From: an uncultured Veillonellaceae bacterium
Lineage (GTDB): Bacteria > Bacillota > Negativicutes > Selenomonadales > Selenomonadaceae
Assembly: GCA_902766015.1 (NCBI GenBank)
Contig: CACXCC010000118.1
Span: 1 to 41,888 of the forward strand
DNA length: 41,888 nucleotides
Direction of reading: 5' to 3'
The notes under the pieces are model-generated. The model worked only from the letters and a program-made list of their open reading frames with translations. It had not been told where the DNA came from and searched no databases. The translations under genes and the position numbers were made by a program. Shown one piece after another: positions 7,806 through 15,042 of the stretch; within the stretch, counting starts at the first letter, position 1, and every line of letters starts with the position of its first letter.

Positions 7806-8888
7806 ATGCATATGTTTGCCTGTCAGGAAGAAAGAGGATTATCTGTGGTAACAATGAAGAAAATTGCCGAGATTTGCGGCGTCTCGCGCGGCACCGTGGA
7901 CCGCGTGCTCAATAACCGCGGGCGTGTCAGTGATGAAACGGCAAAGCATATTCGTCGTATCGCGCGTCAGCTCGGTTATGAACGAAATCCGGCCGGAAGA
8001 GCGCTTGCGGCGCGGAAAAATCATCCGGTTGTCGGCGTCATTCTGTCTTCGGAAGGAAATCCGTTCTGGGATGACGTCATTCAAGGTATTGAAGGTTCGG
8101 CGTCAAATTATGACATTTACGGTTCCCGGCTGAAACTCTGCACCATGAAAGGGTACAATGTCGAAGAACAACTGCATCTCCTGCGCGATCTGCGTTCGGA
8201 GGTGCAGGCGCTCATTATCAACCCGATTGATGACCCGGCAATTGCGGCAGAACTGAACGGATGTATGAAGGACGGGATTCTCGTCATCACGCTCAATAAT
8301 GACATTTGCGGCTGCGGCGCACATACGTACGTCGGCAGTGATTATACGAACGGCGGCGCGACGGCCTGTGCACTCATCGCGGCGTTCCTCGGCAAAACGG
8401 CGGAAATCGGCGTCGTTATGGGAAGCTGGCATATTCTCGGTCACCGGCAGCGCCTGGAGGGATTCAAGAAGCGTATGGAAAAAGAGGCGGGGTTTCATAT
8501 CGCGGAAGTCATTGTCAATGAGGATGACGAGATCACGTCGTATGCGCGGACACGCGATATGCTGCAAAAGCATCCGGAAATCAACGCAGTGTTCCTCGTT
8601 GCCGCGGGCGTTTACGGTGCCTGCCGTGCTGTCATGGAACTGCCGGAGGAAAAACGCCCGCTTGTGCTCGCCTTTGACAGTGTACCGTCAACGGTTGCGA
8701 TGATGAAAAACGGTGTCATCCGCGCGATCCTTTATCAGCATCCGTACCATCAGGGAAAACGGGCGGCCGATCTCGCCTTTGAGTTTGTCGTGCACGGGAA
8801 AAAACCGGGGAAAGAACAGTATATTCTCTCGAATGAAATTCGTATTTTGGAAAACCTCCGGGGCAGGGAAGAAGGAATCGACACATGA
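7806..8888 (+). CDS. LacI family transcriptional regulator
   Basis: A 360-residue repressor or activator with an N-terminal LacI helix-turn-helix, MKKIAEICGVSRGTVDRVLN (about residues 17-36). A periplasmic-binding-protein-like sensor domain follows (VVGVILSSEGNPFWDDVIQG onward), of the type that binds ribose or xylose-like sugars. About 16 residues precede the usual LacI start; the ATG at 7806 has AAAGGAA upstream, and an internal start at the VVTMKK region is possible. It follows the sugar operon and is the obvious candidate to bind the GCKTG-N6-CAMGC palindromes at 3674 and 3920. Its last bases overlap the lipase start (ATGA), so the two are translated together. Confidence 0.88.
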   Translation: MHMFACQEERGLSVVTMKKIAEICGVSRGTVDRVLNNRGRVSDETAKHIRRIARQLGYERNPAGRALAARKNHPVVGVILSSEGNPFWDDVIQGIEGSASNYDIYGSRLKLCTMKGYNVEEQLHLLRDLRSEVQALIINPIDDPAIAAELNGCMKDGILVITLNNDICGCGAHTYVGSDYTNGGATACALIAAFLGKTAEIGVVMGSWHILGHRQRLEGFKKRMEKEAGFHIAEVIVNEDDEITSYARTRDMLQKHPEINAVFLVAAGVYGACRAVMELPEEKRPLVLAFDSVPSTVAMMKNGVIRAILYQHPYHQGKRAADLAFEFVVHGKKPGKEQYILSNEIRILENLRGREEGIDT

Positions 8889-10306
8889 AACAGATATTGC
8901 GTAACGGATTCGGACTGCTGATTTTGACGATCATTTTGACCTTGTTCAGTGTACAGGCGTCGGCGGCAGATACGGAAACGGAGACGGCAGACCGGAATCT
9001 CTTGGCGGCGGCGCTCTCGTTTTCCGCCTATAACGATGACTTCAGTAAACTCGCGCGTCAACAATTGACGGAAGGCGGCTGGTCGTTTCAGTCTGTTGAA
9101 GTGAAGGAGAAAAAAGCGGAAGGGCGGTTTTTCCTCGCTTCGCATGCACGTCCGGACGGAACGCCGGTTTATGCACTTGTTTTTCCGGGGACGGAACGCT
9201 CCAGTGACATCAAAGTTGACCTGCGCATCCGGCGCGTACCGTTCGGGGGGCATAATGTGCGTGAGTTTGATGCGGTGTCAAAGGAAGGCGAGACGCTCAC
9301 GTCACCGCTTGTCCATAAAGGCTTTAACGATTATGTTGAGGCGGCGCTGTTTACCGAGAAACTCGACGAATGCGGCGGGAGGACGGCCGGTGAATTCATC
9401 GCGGATATCCTGAAGGAAAATCCGCAGGCGCATCTCCTGGTAACGGGACACAGTCTCGGCGGCGCGGCTGCCGTACTTGCAGCGGCACGGTTTTCCGATC
9501 TCGGCGCTCAGCCGGAGCAGCTCGAAGTTGTGACATTCGGAGCTCCCGCTGTCGGCAATGAAGCGTTTGCCGAACGGTATCGTCATCGTTTTACGCAGGA
9601 TCGTATTGTCATGGCGGGAGATCCCGTTCACAAATCACTGCAGGCACTTTCGCGCAATTTTGTGCAGTTCGGGACGCGCTCGATCTGGGAACAGCGCTAT
9701 TCCGAGCGCTTTGAACATGAAATGGGCGTTTATCTCGATATGGCGATGCACAATTATTACGATGCACGCGGACGTGAAGCCGATTTTGCGCCGCTGCTCA
9801 TGACACCGAAACCGGTCACGGGCGGGATTTATCTTGCACGTCCGTGTATTACGCTCGATTTTCAAACCACGCGCGACGAACCGTATGTACGTGCCGCCAT
9901 GCACGATACGCTTTTGGCGTCCTATACGCCCGTTACGGGCGCGGCACTTCATATTCCGCGTCAGCAGATCTTTGACGAAGCGCGGGAACAGGGCTGCCGT
10001 TTCGTACTCTTTCAGCAACTTGTCGGCAAGCGCATCCGAGATAACAAGGATTCCGTTCAGCGTTTGACGCTGATGGAGGAACTCTATGACGTGTCGGATA
10101 CGCTCCTAAACGTTCAGTCTGTCAGTGCGACGACAAAAAATCTGACACCGCTCGAAACGGCTGTTTATCTCCAGCAGCAGGCGAAAGAAGGAAGAAAGGA
10201 TTATCTCGATCCTGACCGTTCGGCCCGTGAAGCGGCTGCCGCAAAAGAAGCTGCCGACAATGCCTACGTGCAGTCCATTGTCCGACGCATGCATCAGGGA
10301 CAGTAA
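8885..10306 (+). CDS. Exported class 3 lipase
   Basis: A 473-residue protein with a signal peptide: a basic start (MKQILRNGF), a hydrophobic stretch to about residue 25 and a likely cut after AxA in QASAADT. The alpha/beta-hydrolase body has the lipase nucleophile elbow GHSLGG with Ser190. Asp246 in MAGDPVH and His289 in AMHNYY fit the expected class 3 lipase triad. It would act on acyl esters outside the cytoplasmic membrane. A long C-terminal part (about 310-473) has no family that I recognise and ends in an Ala/Lys-rich helix. It overlaps the LacI gene by four bases. Pairing a lipase with a sugar regulator is unusual; natural substrates could be acylated saccharides, which is speculation. 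Confidence 0.82.
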   Translation: MKQILRNGFGLLILTIILTLFSVQASAADTETETADRNLLAAALSFSAYNDDFSKLARQQLTEGGWSFQSVEVKEKKAEGRFFLASHARPDGTPVYALVFPGTERSSDIKVDLRIRRVPFGGHNVREFDAVSKEGETLTSPLVHKGFNDYVEAALFTEKLDECGGRTAGEFIADILKENPQAHLLVTGHSLGGAAAVLAAARFSDLGAQPEQLEVVTFGAPAVGNEAFAERYRHRFTQDRIVMAGDPVHKSLQALSRNFVQFGTRSIWEQRYSERFEHEMGVYLDMAMHNYYDARGREADFAPLLMTPKPVTGGIYLARPCITLDFQTTRDEPYVRAAMHDTLLASYTPVTGAALHIPRQQIFDEAREQGCRFVLFQQLVGKRIRDNKDSVQRLTLMEELYDVSDTLLNVQSVSATTKNLTPLETAVYLQQQAKEGRKDYLDPDRSAREAAAAKEAADNAYVQSIVRRMHQGQ

Positions 10307-10343
10307 ATCTTATATTGTAAAATGAACATGTAAATGTATTCTC

Positions 10344-10374
10344 AGGCCGCAGACCTCGTTCTGCGGTCTTTTTT
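10344..10374 (+). terminator. Intrinsic terminator after the lipase gene
   Basis: AGGCCGCAGA pairs with TCTGCGGTCT around CCTCGT and is followed by six Ts. Confidence 0.88.
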
Positions 10375-10388
10375 GTTCGCGAACCGAA

Positions 10389-10416
10389 TTACAGAAACTT
10401 TACACGGGTTTTACGG
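10389..10416 (+). promoter_or_regulatory. Pho box: three TTAC(A/G) repeats at 11-base spacing
   Basis: TTACAG (10389), TTACAC (10400) and TTACGG (10411) recur with an exact 11-base period. This is the layout known for PhoP (B. subtilis, TTAACA-like) and, read on the other strand (CTGTAAT), for PhoB half-sites. It lies upstream of the DUF47-PiT operon. A fourth, degenerate repeat may start at 10422. Confidence 0.75.
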
Positions 10417-10448
10417 CGTTCTGGTAACGACCTCTGAACACAGAATGG

Positions 10449-10454
10449 TATAGT
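10449..10454 (+). promoter_or_regulatory. Predicted -10 element of the phosphate operon
   Basis: TATAGT lies 33 bases after the last clear Pho repeat. No -35 match sits at the usual distance, which suits an activator-dependent promoter. The leader to 10550 holds no other gene. Confidence 0.5.
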
Positions 10455-10550
10455 CAATGGTGAAAAGAGATCCTGCAGTCCTGAGTACAGCGTGCCTGCA
10501 CCAGCCGCAGGGAATATGTGCTCAGGTATTATTTAGGAGGAATCAAGCGA

Positions 10551-11183
10551 ATGATCTTTAGTTTTCACAAGAAGAGCAACCGGGAATTTTTCGATCTGTT
10601 CCAGCAGAGCGCTGAAAATTTCGGCAAGGCAGCTACGGTAATGGGACAGCTGCTCCAGGACTACGGCCAAGCGGACGAACGCACCGATGAGCTCCTGAAA
10701 CTCGAAGGCGAAGCCGATGCCGTCGATGAACGTATTATCGACAAACTCAATGTCACGTTTATCACGCCGATGGACCGCGAGGATATCCTCGCCATGGTCG
10801 AAGGCCTGAACAGCATGATTTCGAACGAACACGGCGCTATGCAGCGTCTTGTTCTGTACAAAGTCAAGGAGATCCGTCCGGGTGCCGTTACGCTGAACGA
10901 CATCACGATTCATGCGTCGGAAGCACTCGTCGAGGCATACAGCCTGCTGCATGACGTACATGGCAACGAGACGAAAATCATGGACAGCATCCGCAAAGTT
11001 TACCAGCTCGAGGCTGAGGCCGACAGCGTCTATCGTCATGAAATGGGCAAAATCTTCGACGAAGAAGCCGATGTCAAGGAACTCATCAAATGGAAAGATG
11101 TCCTTGAATATCAGGAAGAGACGATGGATAAATGTGAACATATTGCGGATCTGATCCGGGGAGTGGTAATGAAGTATGCCTGA
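10551..11183 (+). CDS. DUF47 PhoU-like phosphate transport regulator
   Basis: A 210-residue all-helical protein of the DUF47 (PhoU-like, Pit accessory) family. It begins MIFSFHKKSNREFFDLFQQSAENF, the usual DUF47 opening, and has acidic metal-binding-type helices (EGEADAVDERI; EAEADSVYRHE). Family knowledge places it as a partner or regulator of PiT phosphate transporters. The ATG at 10551 is ten bases after AGGAGG; a longer reading from 10518 would begin before that ribosome site. It overlaps the PiT gene by eight bases, so the pair is translationally coupled, and it is probably induced through the Pho box upstream. Confidence 0.9.
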   Translation: MIFSFHKKSNREFFDLFQQSAENFGKAATVMGQLLQDYGQADERTDELLKLEGEADAVDERIIDKLNVTFITPMDREDILAMVEGLNSMISNEHGAMQRLVLYKVKEIRPGAVTLNDITIHASEALVEAYSLLHDVHGNETKIMDSIRKVYQLEAEADSVYRHEMGKIFDEEADVKELIKWKDVLEYQEETMDKCEHIADLIRGVVMKYA

Positions 11184-12174
11184 TTTACAAATACTGATCA
11201 TTCTGGTCATCGTGCTGGCGTTGTGCTTCGACTTCATCAACGGCTTCCACGATACGGCCAACGCAATTGCCACGTCGGTTTCGACGCGTGCAATTCGTCC
11301 GGCTTACGCCATTATCATGGCGGCAAGCTTAAACTTCCTCGGTGCTATGATTAGTACCGGTGTTGCCAAGACGATCGGCGGCGACATCGTCAGTTCCGCC
11401 AAGCTCGTCAACGAACAGGTTATCATCGCCGCGCTGGCGGGAGCAATCATCTGGAACCTTTTGACGTGGTGGTTCGGTATGCCGTCCAGTTCCTCGCATG
11501 CCCTCGTCGGCGGTATCATCGGTGCCGTTCTCGTCGGTGTCGGTACGAACGGCCTGAACTATTACGGCATTGCGAAAATCTTTATGGCCCTTGTCGGCTC
11601 GCCGATTATCGCGATCTTGTCCGGTATTGTCATCATGACATTGCTGTTCGAAGCATTCGGGCGTTTCCGGCCGTCATTTATTAACCGAAACTTTAACCGT
11701 CTGCAGGTTTTGTCGGCAGCGCTCATGGCATTCTCGCACGGCTCGAACGATGCGCAGAAATCTATGGGTATTATCACGCTGGCACTGTTCTCGGGCGGTT
11801 ATCTCGAAGCCTTCGAAGTTCCGACGTACGTCAAGATCCTCTGCGCATGCGCCATGGGTCTCGGTACTTCGATCGGCGGCTGGCGCATCATTAAAACGGT
11901 CGGCGGTCGTATCTTCAAACTGAAACCGATTTCCGGTTTTGCGGCCGATTTCAACTCGGCATTCGTTATCTTTACGGCAACAATGTTGCATTTGCCGGTC
12001 AGCACGACGCACGTCGTTTCCGGCTCTATCATGGGTGTCGGCACGGCACACCGCTTCAACGCCGTTCATTGGGGCGTTGCGGAGCAGATGGTTTTTGCCT
12101 GGGTCATGACAATTCCGTGTACGGCGCTTATGGGTGCCGGCTGCTACAAACTTATCATGTTCTTCTTCGGCTGA
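11176..12174 (+). CDS. pit: PiT family inorganic phosphate transporter
   Basis: A 332-residue integral membrane protein with about ten helices. It carries the duplicated PiT signatures: FINGFHDTANAIATSVSTRA near residue 17, SHGSNDAQKSMGI near 188, and the paired AS/S motifs SSSSHALVGGIIGA (about 99) and VSTTHVVSGSIMGVG (about 275). It imports phosphate with a cation across the cytoplasmic membrane. The length is that of the short bacterial PiT form. It is coupled to the DUF47 gene and ends before a strong terminator, with a polyphosphate kinase next. Whether the coupled ion is H+ or Na+ cannot be read here. Confidence 0.93.
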   Translation: MPDLQILIILVIVLALCFDFINGFHDTANAIATSVSTRAIRPAYAIIMAASLNFLGAMISTGVAKTIGGDIVSSAKLVNEQVIIAALAGAIIWNLLTWWFGMPSSSSHALVGGIIGAVLVGVGTNGLNYYGIAKIFMALVGSPIIAILSGIVIMTLLFEAFGRFRPSFINRNFNRLQVLSAALMAFSHGSNDAQKSMGIITLALFSGGYLEAFEVPTYVKILCACAMGLGTSIGGWRIIKTVGGRIFKLKPISGFAADFNSAFVIFTATMLHLPVSTTHVVSGSIMGVGTAHRFNAVHWGVAEQMVFAWVMTIPCTALMGAGCYKLIMFFFG

Positions 12175-12213
12175 TATCTGTGGCGGTTTCATAGCAACAT
12201 ACGGTCTATCAGG

Positions 12214-12244
12214 GACGGTCCGGTTTTCCGGGCCGTCTTTTTTT
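12214..12244 (+). terminator. Intrinsic terminator after pit
   Basis: The 10-bp stem GACGGTCCGG/CCGGGCCGTC (one G-T pair) with a TTTT loop is followed by seven Ts. Confidence 0.9.
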
Positions 12245-12338
12245 GTCCGAATTCTTTCTGTTTGCGGCAGGTTATCGGGAGGATGAGCGCGAATATTCTT
12301 ATACAATAAATAACGTGTGACAGGAAGGAGCTGTTTTT

Positions 12339-13238
12339 ATGGAAATTCAAGATTTCCTCGTGGAAGAAGGGCAGACGGTACGGCTCGCGGATCGGCCGAC
12401 GGATTACAAGGGCGAGCTGACAAAAAAGAAGGTTACGGAAGAGCTAATGCCCAAAGTAATTGAGGAAATGCAGGGACTGCAGGAACGTCTTGCCGCCGAT
12501 AATCATTACGGACTGCTTGTCGTGATGCAGGCCATGGATGCCGCGGGCAAGGACGGAACGATTAAGCATGTTTTCGCACAGCTGAATCCGGCGGGTGTAC
12601 AGGTTCGCAGTTTCAAGCAGCCGAGTGTCGAGGAGAAAGATCACGATTATATGTGGCGTATCAACAAAGCACTCCCGGCGCGCGGTGAGATCGGCATTTT
12701 CAACCGTTCGCATTATGAAGATGTCGTCGTTTCGCGCATCCATAACCTGATTAAAAGTGACGGTATGCCGGAAAAACTCATCAAAAAGGATATTTGGGAG
12801 CGCCGTTACCGCCAGATCTGCGATTGGGAACGCTATTTGACGGAAAACGGATTCCCTGTCGTCAAGATTTTCCTGCATGTTTCCAAGGATGAGCAGCGTA
12901 AGCGCCTCGTCGACCGGATTGTAACGAAGCAGAAGAACTGGAAGTTTTCGATGTCGGATATTCAGGAGCGGCAATATTGGGATCGGTATCAGAAGGTTTA
13001 CGGCGAGGTTTTGTCGGCGACATCGACGAAATATGCGCCGTGGTACGTTGTTCCGGCTGACAGCAAATGGTTCCTGCGTTATTCCGTTGCACAGATCGTA
13101 CGCGATGAGCTGAAAAAGATCAATCCGCAGTTCCCGAAATTATCCCCGGAAGTCGAGGAGCAGCTCGAACGCTTCCGGAAGATCCTCCAGGAGGTCGACA
13201 TCGACGAACTTGCGGCGATCAAACAGACAATCAAGTAA
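12339..13238 (+). CDS. ppk2: Polyphosphate kinase 2 (PPK2) family, polyphosphate:nucleotide phosphotransferase
   Basis: A 299-residue cytoplasmic PPK2 protein, which transfers phosphate from polyphosphate to nucleoside mono- or diphosphates (or the reverse). Walker A is MDAAGKDGT at residues 66-74, Walker B and the lid region include GEIGIFNRSHYEDVVVSR, and IWERRYRQICDWERYL and YAPWYVVPADSKWF are characteristic family blocks. The single-domain length and sequence resemble the class that uses AMP and ADP, but class assignment needs alignment. AGGAAGGAG precedes the ATG by about nine bases. It follows the phosphate transporter, linking Pi uptake with polyphosphate-based energy or storage. It has its own start after the pit terminator. 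Confidence 0.9.
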   Translation: MEIQDFLVEEGQTVRLADRPTDYKGELTKKKVTEELMPKVIEEMQGLQERLAADNHYGLLVVMQAMDAAGKDGTIKHVFAQLNPAGVQVRSFKQPSVEEKDHDYMWRINKALPARGEIGIFNRSHYEDVVVSRIHNLIKSDGMPEKLIKKDIWERRYRQICDWERYLTENGFPVVKIFLHVSKDEQRKRLVDRIVTKQKNWKFSMSDIQERQYWDRYQKVYGEVLSATSTKYAPWYVVPADSKWFLRYSVAQIVRDELKKINPQFPKLSPEVEEQLERFRKILQEVDIDELAAIKQTIK

Positions 13239-13265
13239 TTTACGGGAAAGGGAGACAGTTAATTT

Positions 13266-13511
13266 ATGCGTACATCTATAATCTCGGCCCGGATGCGCTC
13301 GTTTCGGAGGGAATGGCGCGCCGCAGCAAAACGGCAGGAGCGGGATCCGTTGCCCCTTACGTTATCCCTTTTCGAGGTGCTCGGATTTTTCACCGGTTTT
13401 TTACATCCGATTTACCGATTTGCGACATTCATATGGTACGATAAACATTACGATAGAAAAGGAAACAGGCAGAAAACGGATGCAGATTATGAAGAAGAAA
13501 TTAACGTATGA
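13266..13511 (+). CDS. Small hypothetical protein upstream of the HD-domain gene
   Basis: An 81-residue ORF that begins at an ATG about ten bases after AAAGGGAGA and overlaps the following HD gene by about 30 bases in another frame. The protein has a basic N-terminus, a hydrophobic middle (LFEVLGFFTGFLHPIYRFATFIWY, split here only for description) and an acidic tail. It could be a small membrane-associated protein or a leader ORF that couples translation of the HD gene. I recognise no family, and it may be a chance ORF. Confidence 0.4.
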   Translation: MRTSIISARMRSFRREWRAAAKRQERDPLPLTLSLFEVLGFFTGFLHPIYRFATFIWYDKHYDRKGNRQKTDADYEEEINV

Positions 13512-14157
13512 AACGATTGCCCATGCGAAAGAACTGAATATTTACCTCGAGCAGGGGAACAAAGTGCTCGGGGCGCTTAATTATACGGATCATTCCCGGA
13601 AACATACGGCAAAGGTGGCGATTGTCGCCGCGCGTATCCTGAAAAAACTCAAATACGACGAACACACCATTGAGCTTGCGAAAATCGCCGGGTACATGCA
13701 CGATATCGGCAACAGTATTAACCGTACGGATCACGCGCATACGGGAGCGATTATGGCGTTTCAGCTTTTGCGCGAATGGGGCGCACCGCCTGAGGATATC
13801 GCCGTCATCATTACGGCGATCGGCCAGCATGACGAGCGGAGCGGTACGGCCGTCGATCCGGTTTCGGCCGCGATTATCCTCGCGGATAAGACGGATGTAC
13901 GCCGCAACCGCGTGCGCAACAAGATTCCGGAAACATTTGACAAGCACGATACGGTCAACTACGCGGTACTCTCAAGCCGTCTGCGCATTGACACGCATAA
14001 GCGCGTCATCACGATGGAAATTGAGCTCGACGAATCAGTCTGCTCGATGATCGACTACTTTGAGATTTTCCTTGAGCGTATGATTATGTGCAAGCGTGCG
14101 GCCGAAGTACTCGGTCTGCGCTTTAAAATGACGGCGAATGGCAATAAAATCTGCTGA
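13480..14157 (+). CDS. HD-domain phosphohydrolase
   Basis: A 225-residue protein with an HD-type metal-dependent phosphohydrolase domain. The first His lies in HSRKHTAKVA, then YMHDIGNSINRTDHAHTGA carries the HD pair and a further His, and ILADKTDVRR supplies the late Asp. Such proteins hydrolyse nucleotides or cyclic dinucleotides; the substrate is unknown here. The start is either the ATG at 13480 or the one at 13489, where a GGA at 13478-13480 could serve as a weak ribosome site. The C-terminal 60 residues (MEIELDESVCSMIDYFEIFLERM) look like a small regulatory or dimerisation segment. It lies downstream of PPK2 with no clear terminator between, so a link with phosphate metabolism is possible. 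Confidence 0.8.
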   Translation: MQIMKKKLTYETIAHAKELNIYLEQGNKVLGALNYTDHSRKHTAKVAIVAARILKKLKYDEHTIELAKIAGYMHDIGNSINRTDHAHTGAIMAFQLLREWGAPPEDIAVIITAIGQHDERSGTAVDPVSAAIILADKTDVRRNRVRNKIPETFDKHDTVNYAVLSSRLRIDTHKRVITMEIELDESVCSMIDYFEIFLERMIMCKRAAEVLGLRFKMTANGNKIC

Positions 14158-14324
14158 ACGAACGGTAAAAACTGAATGGAATATTACGGGTAATCGACGG
14201 GATAACGGCTCCCGCTCGTTACATATGCGATGATTCATTTGAGGACGATGCGCATCAGGGGATGATTGACGCATTGATGAGCATAGAAATTGTTGATTGA
14301 TGTTACTTGCTGCTCGATTATACA

Positions 14325-14360
14325 CCACGGTATTTTGTATTTTTGTACAAAGTACCGTGG
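14325..14360. repeat. 36-base inverted repeat upstream of the ncRNA promoter
   Basis: CCACGGTA pairs with TACCGTGG, and inside it TTTGTA pairs with TACAAA, giving a long hairpin that ends 32 bases before the ncRNA -35. It has no T run, so it is either a weak end for the HD gene transcript or a protein-binding site. The rest of 14158-14392 shows nothing that I can assign. Confidence 0.6.
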
Positions 14361-14392
14361 ATACAAAGAACATTGAATTTTCTAAAAACTTA

Positions 14393-14421
14393 TTGACAAT
14401 CGACACGGGTTCGGCTATAAT
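14393..14421 (+). promoter_or_regulatory. Consensus promoter of the structured ncRNA
   Basis: TTGACA (14393-14398), a 17-base spacer and TATAAT (14416-14421): a perfect match to the housekeeping sigma factor consensus, predicting transcription from about 14428. Confidence 0.9.
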
Positions 14422-14427
14422 AAAGAC

Positions 14428-14898
14428 AGAACAAAGGAAGGTGCTTCGAAAGAAGCCCAAGATACCCGCCAAGGTCGACCGAAGTAAATGGAATGGGTAG
14501 GAAGTTCATCAAGGAGGAGAGTCCGATGGGCAGGTAACATTCCCGAAGGAAAGTCTGAAGGCAGCCAAGCTGAATGTTTTCCGGAGGCAGGCAGGATTGC
14601 ACGAAACAGTGCGATGGAATTGGTTGTGAGGAGGATACTCCGATGGGAACGTAAATGTCCCAGACGTCTCACGTACCTAAGGCGCCTGGATAGAGGCGAA
14701 ACCAAAAACCACGAAAAAGCGGATCCTCGAATGAAGTGGCTGGTAATTCAGGAGAGTGTATCGGCGTAAGAGTAGGAGGAGAGTCCGATGGGCAGGTAAA
14801 TCTACCCCATGGGAACAAAATCGTACATGGAAAAAGAATATAGCGAATAGATGACCGTTAATAGTGACGAGAAAGCTGTTAGCGGTCATCTTATTTTT
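14428..14898 (+). ncRNA. Large structured non-coding RNA, about 470 nt, family not recognised
   Basis: The segment lies between a perfect promoter and an intrinsic terminator and has no convincing ORF on either strand. It is rich in short hairpins. GCTTC-GAAA-GAAGC (14443-14456) has a GNRA tetraloop. TACCC/GGGTA (14463-14467 with 14495-14499), ATTGCAC/GTGCGAT (14596-14602 with 14609-14615), CGCCT/AGGCG (14683-14698) and nested ACCA/TGGT with CCAC/GTGG (14701-14744) follow. A module of the type GGA-NNN-TCC-GAT-GGG-N11-CCC with GTAA in the loop occurs three times (near 14515, 14632 and 14777). The second copy is closed by GGTTGTGAG/CTCACGTACC (14622-14677). Size and ornateness recall ROOL, GOLLD, OLE or HEARO-class RNAs, but I cannot match it to any of them. 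It lacks the conserved 3' signature of RNase P RNA. Confidence 0.78.
14850..14898 (+). terminator. Intrinsic terminator of the structured ncRNA
   Basis: GATGACCGTTAA pairs with TTAGCGGTCATC (one G-T pair) around a 17-base loop and is followed by TTATTTTT. Confidence 0.85.
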
Positions 14899-15042
14899 GT
14901 GTCGGTTTTCGCCGGGATTCACGTCAATCCGATTGTGACGCAGCGGCATCGATTGACGTCAGACAGAAAGAGGATTTTCTGCCGCGGGCGGCGAATAAAA
15001 CCCGTAATACGTTTTCGAAATGTGTATGGATAGGAGGATTCC

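Noticed and set aside
10518..10550. Longer start for the DUF47 gene, and similar upstream starts for the OPA antiporter, AraC, MarR and metG genes
   Set aside because: In each case a strong ribosome site lies inside the longer reading and points to the shorter start, which also fits the family N-terminus.
14415..14812. Short ORFs on the minus strand across the ncRNA
   Set aside because: They lack ribosome sites and family likeness, and overlap a region with strong RNA features on the plus strand.
14428..14898. RNase P RNA or tmRNA
   Set aside because: GAGAGTCCGATGGGC recalls the GAGGAAAGTCCGGGC of RNase P RNA, but it occurs in repeated form and the conserved ACAGAACCCGGCTTA-type 3' block is missing. 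There is no tRNA-like end for tmRNA.
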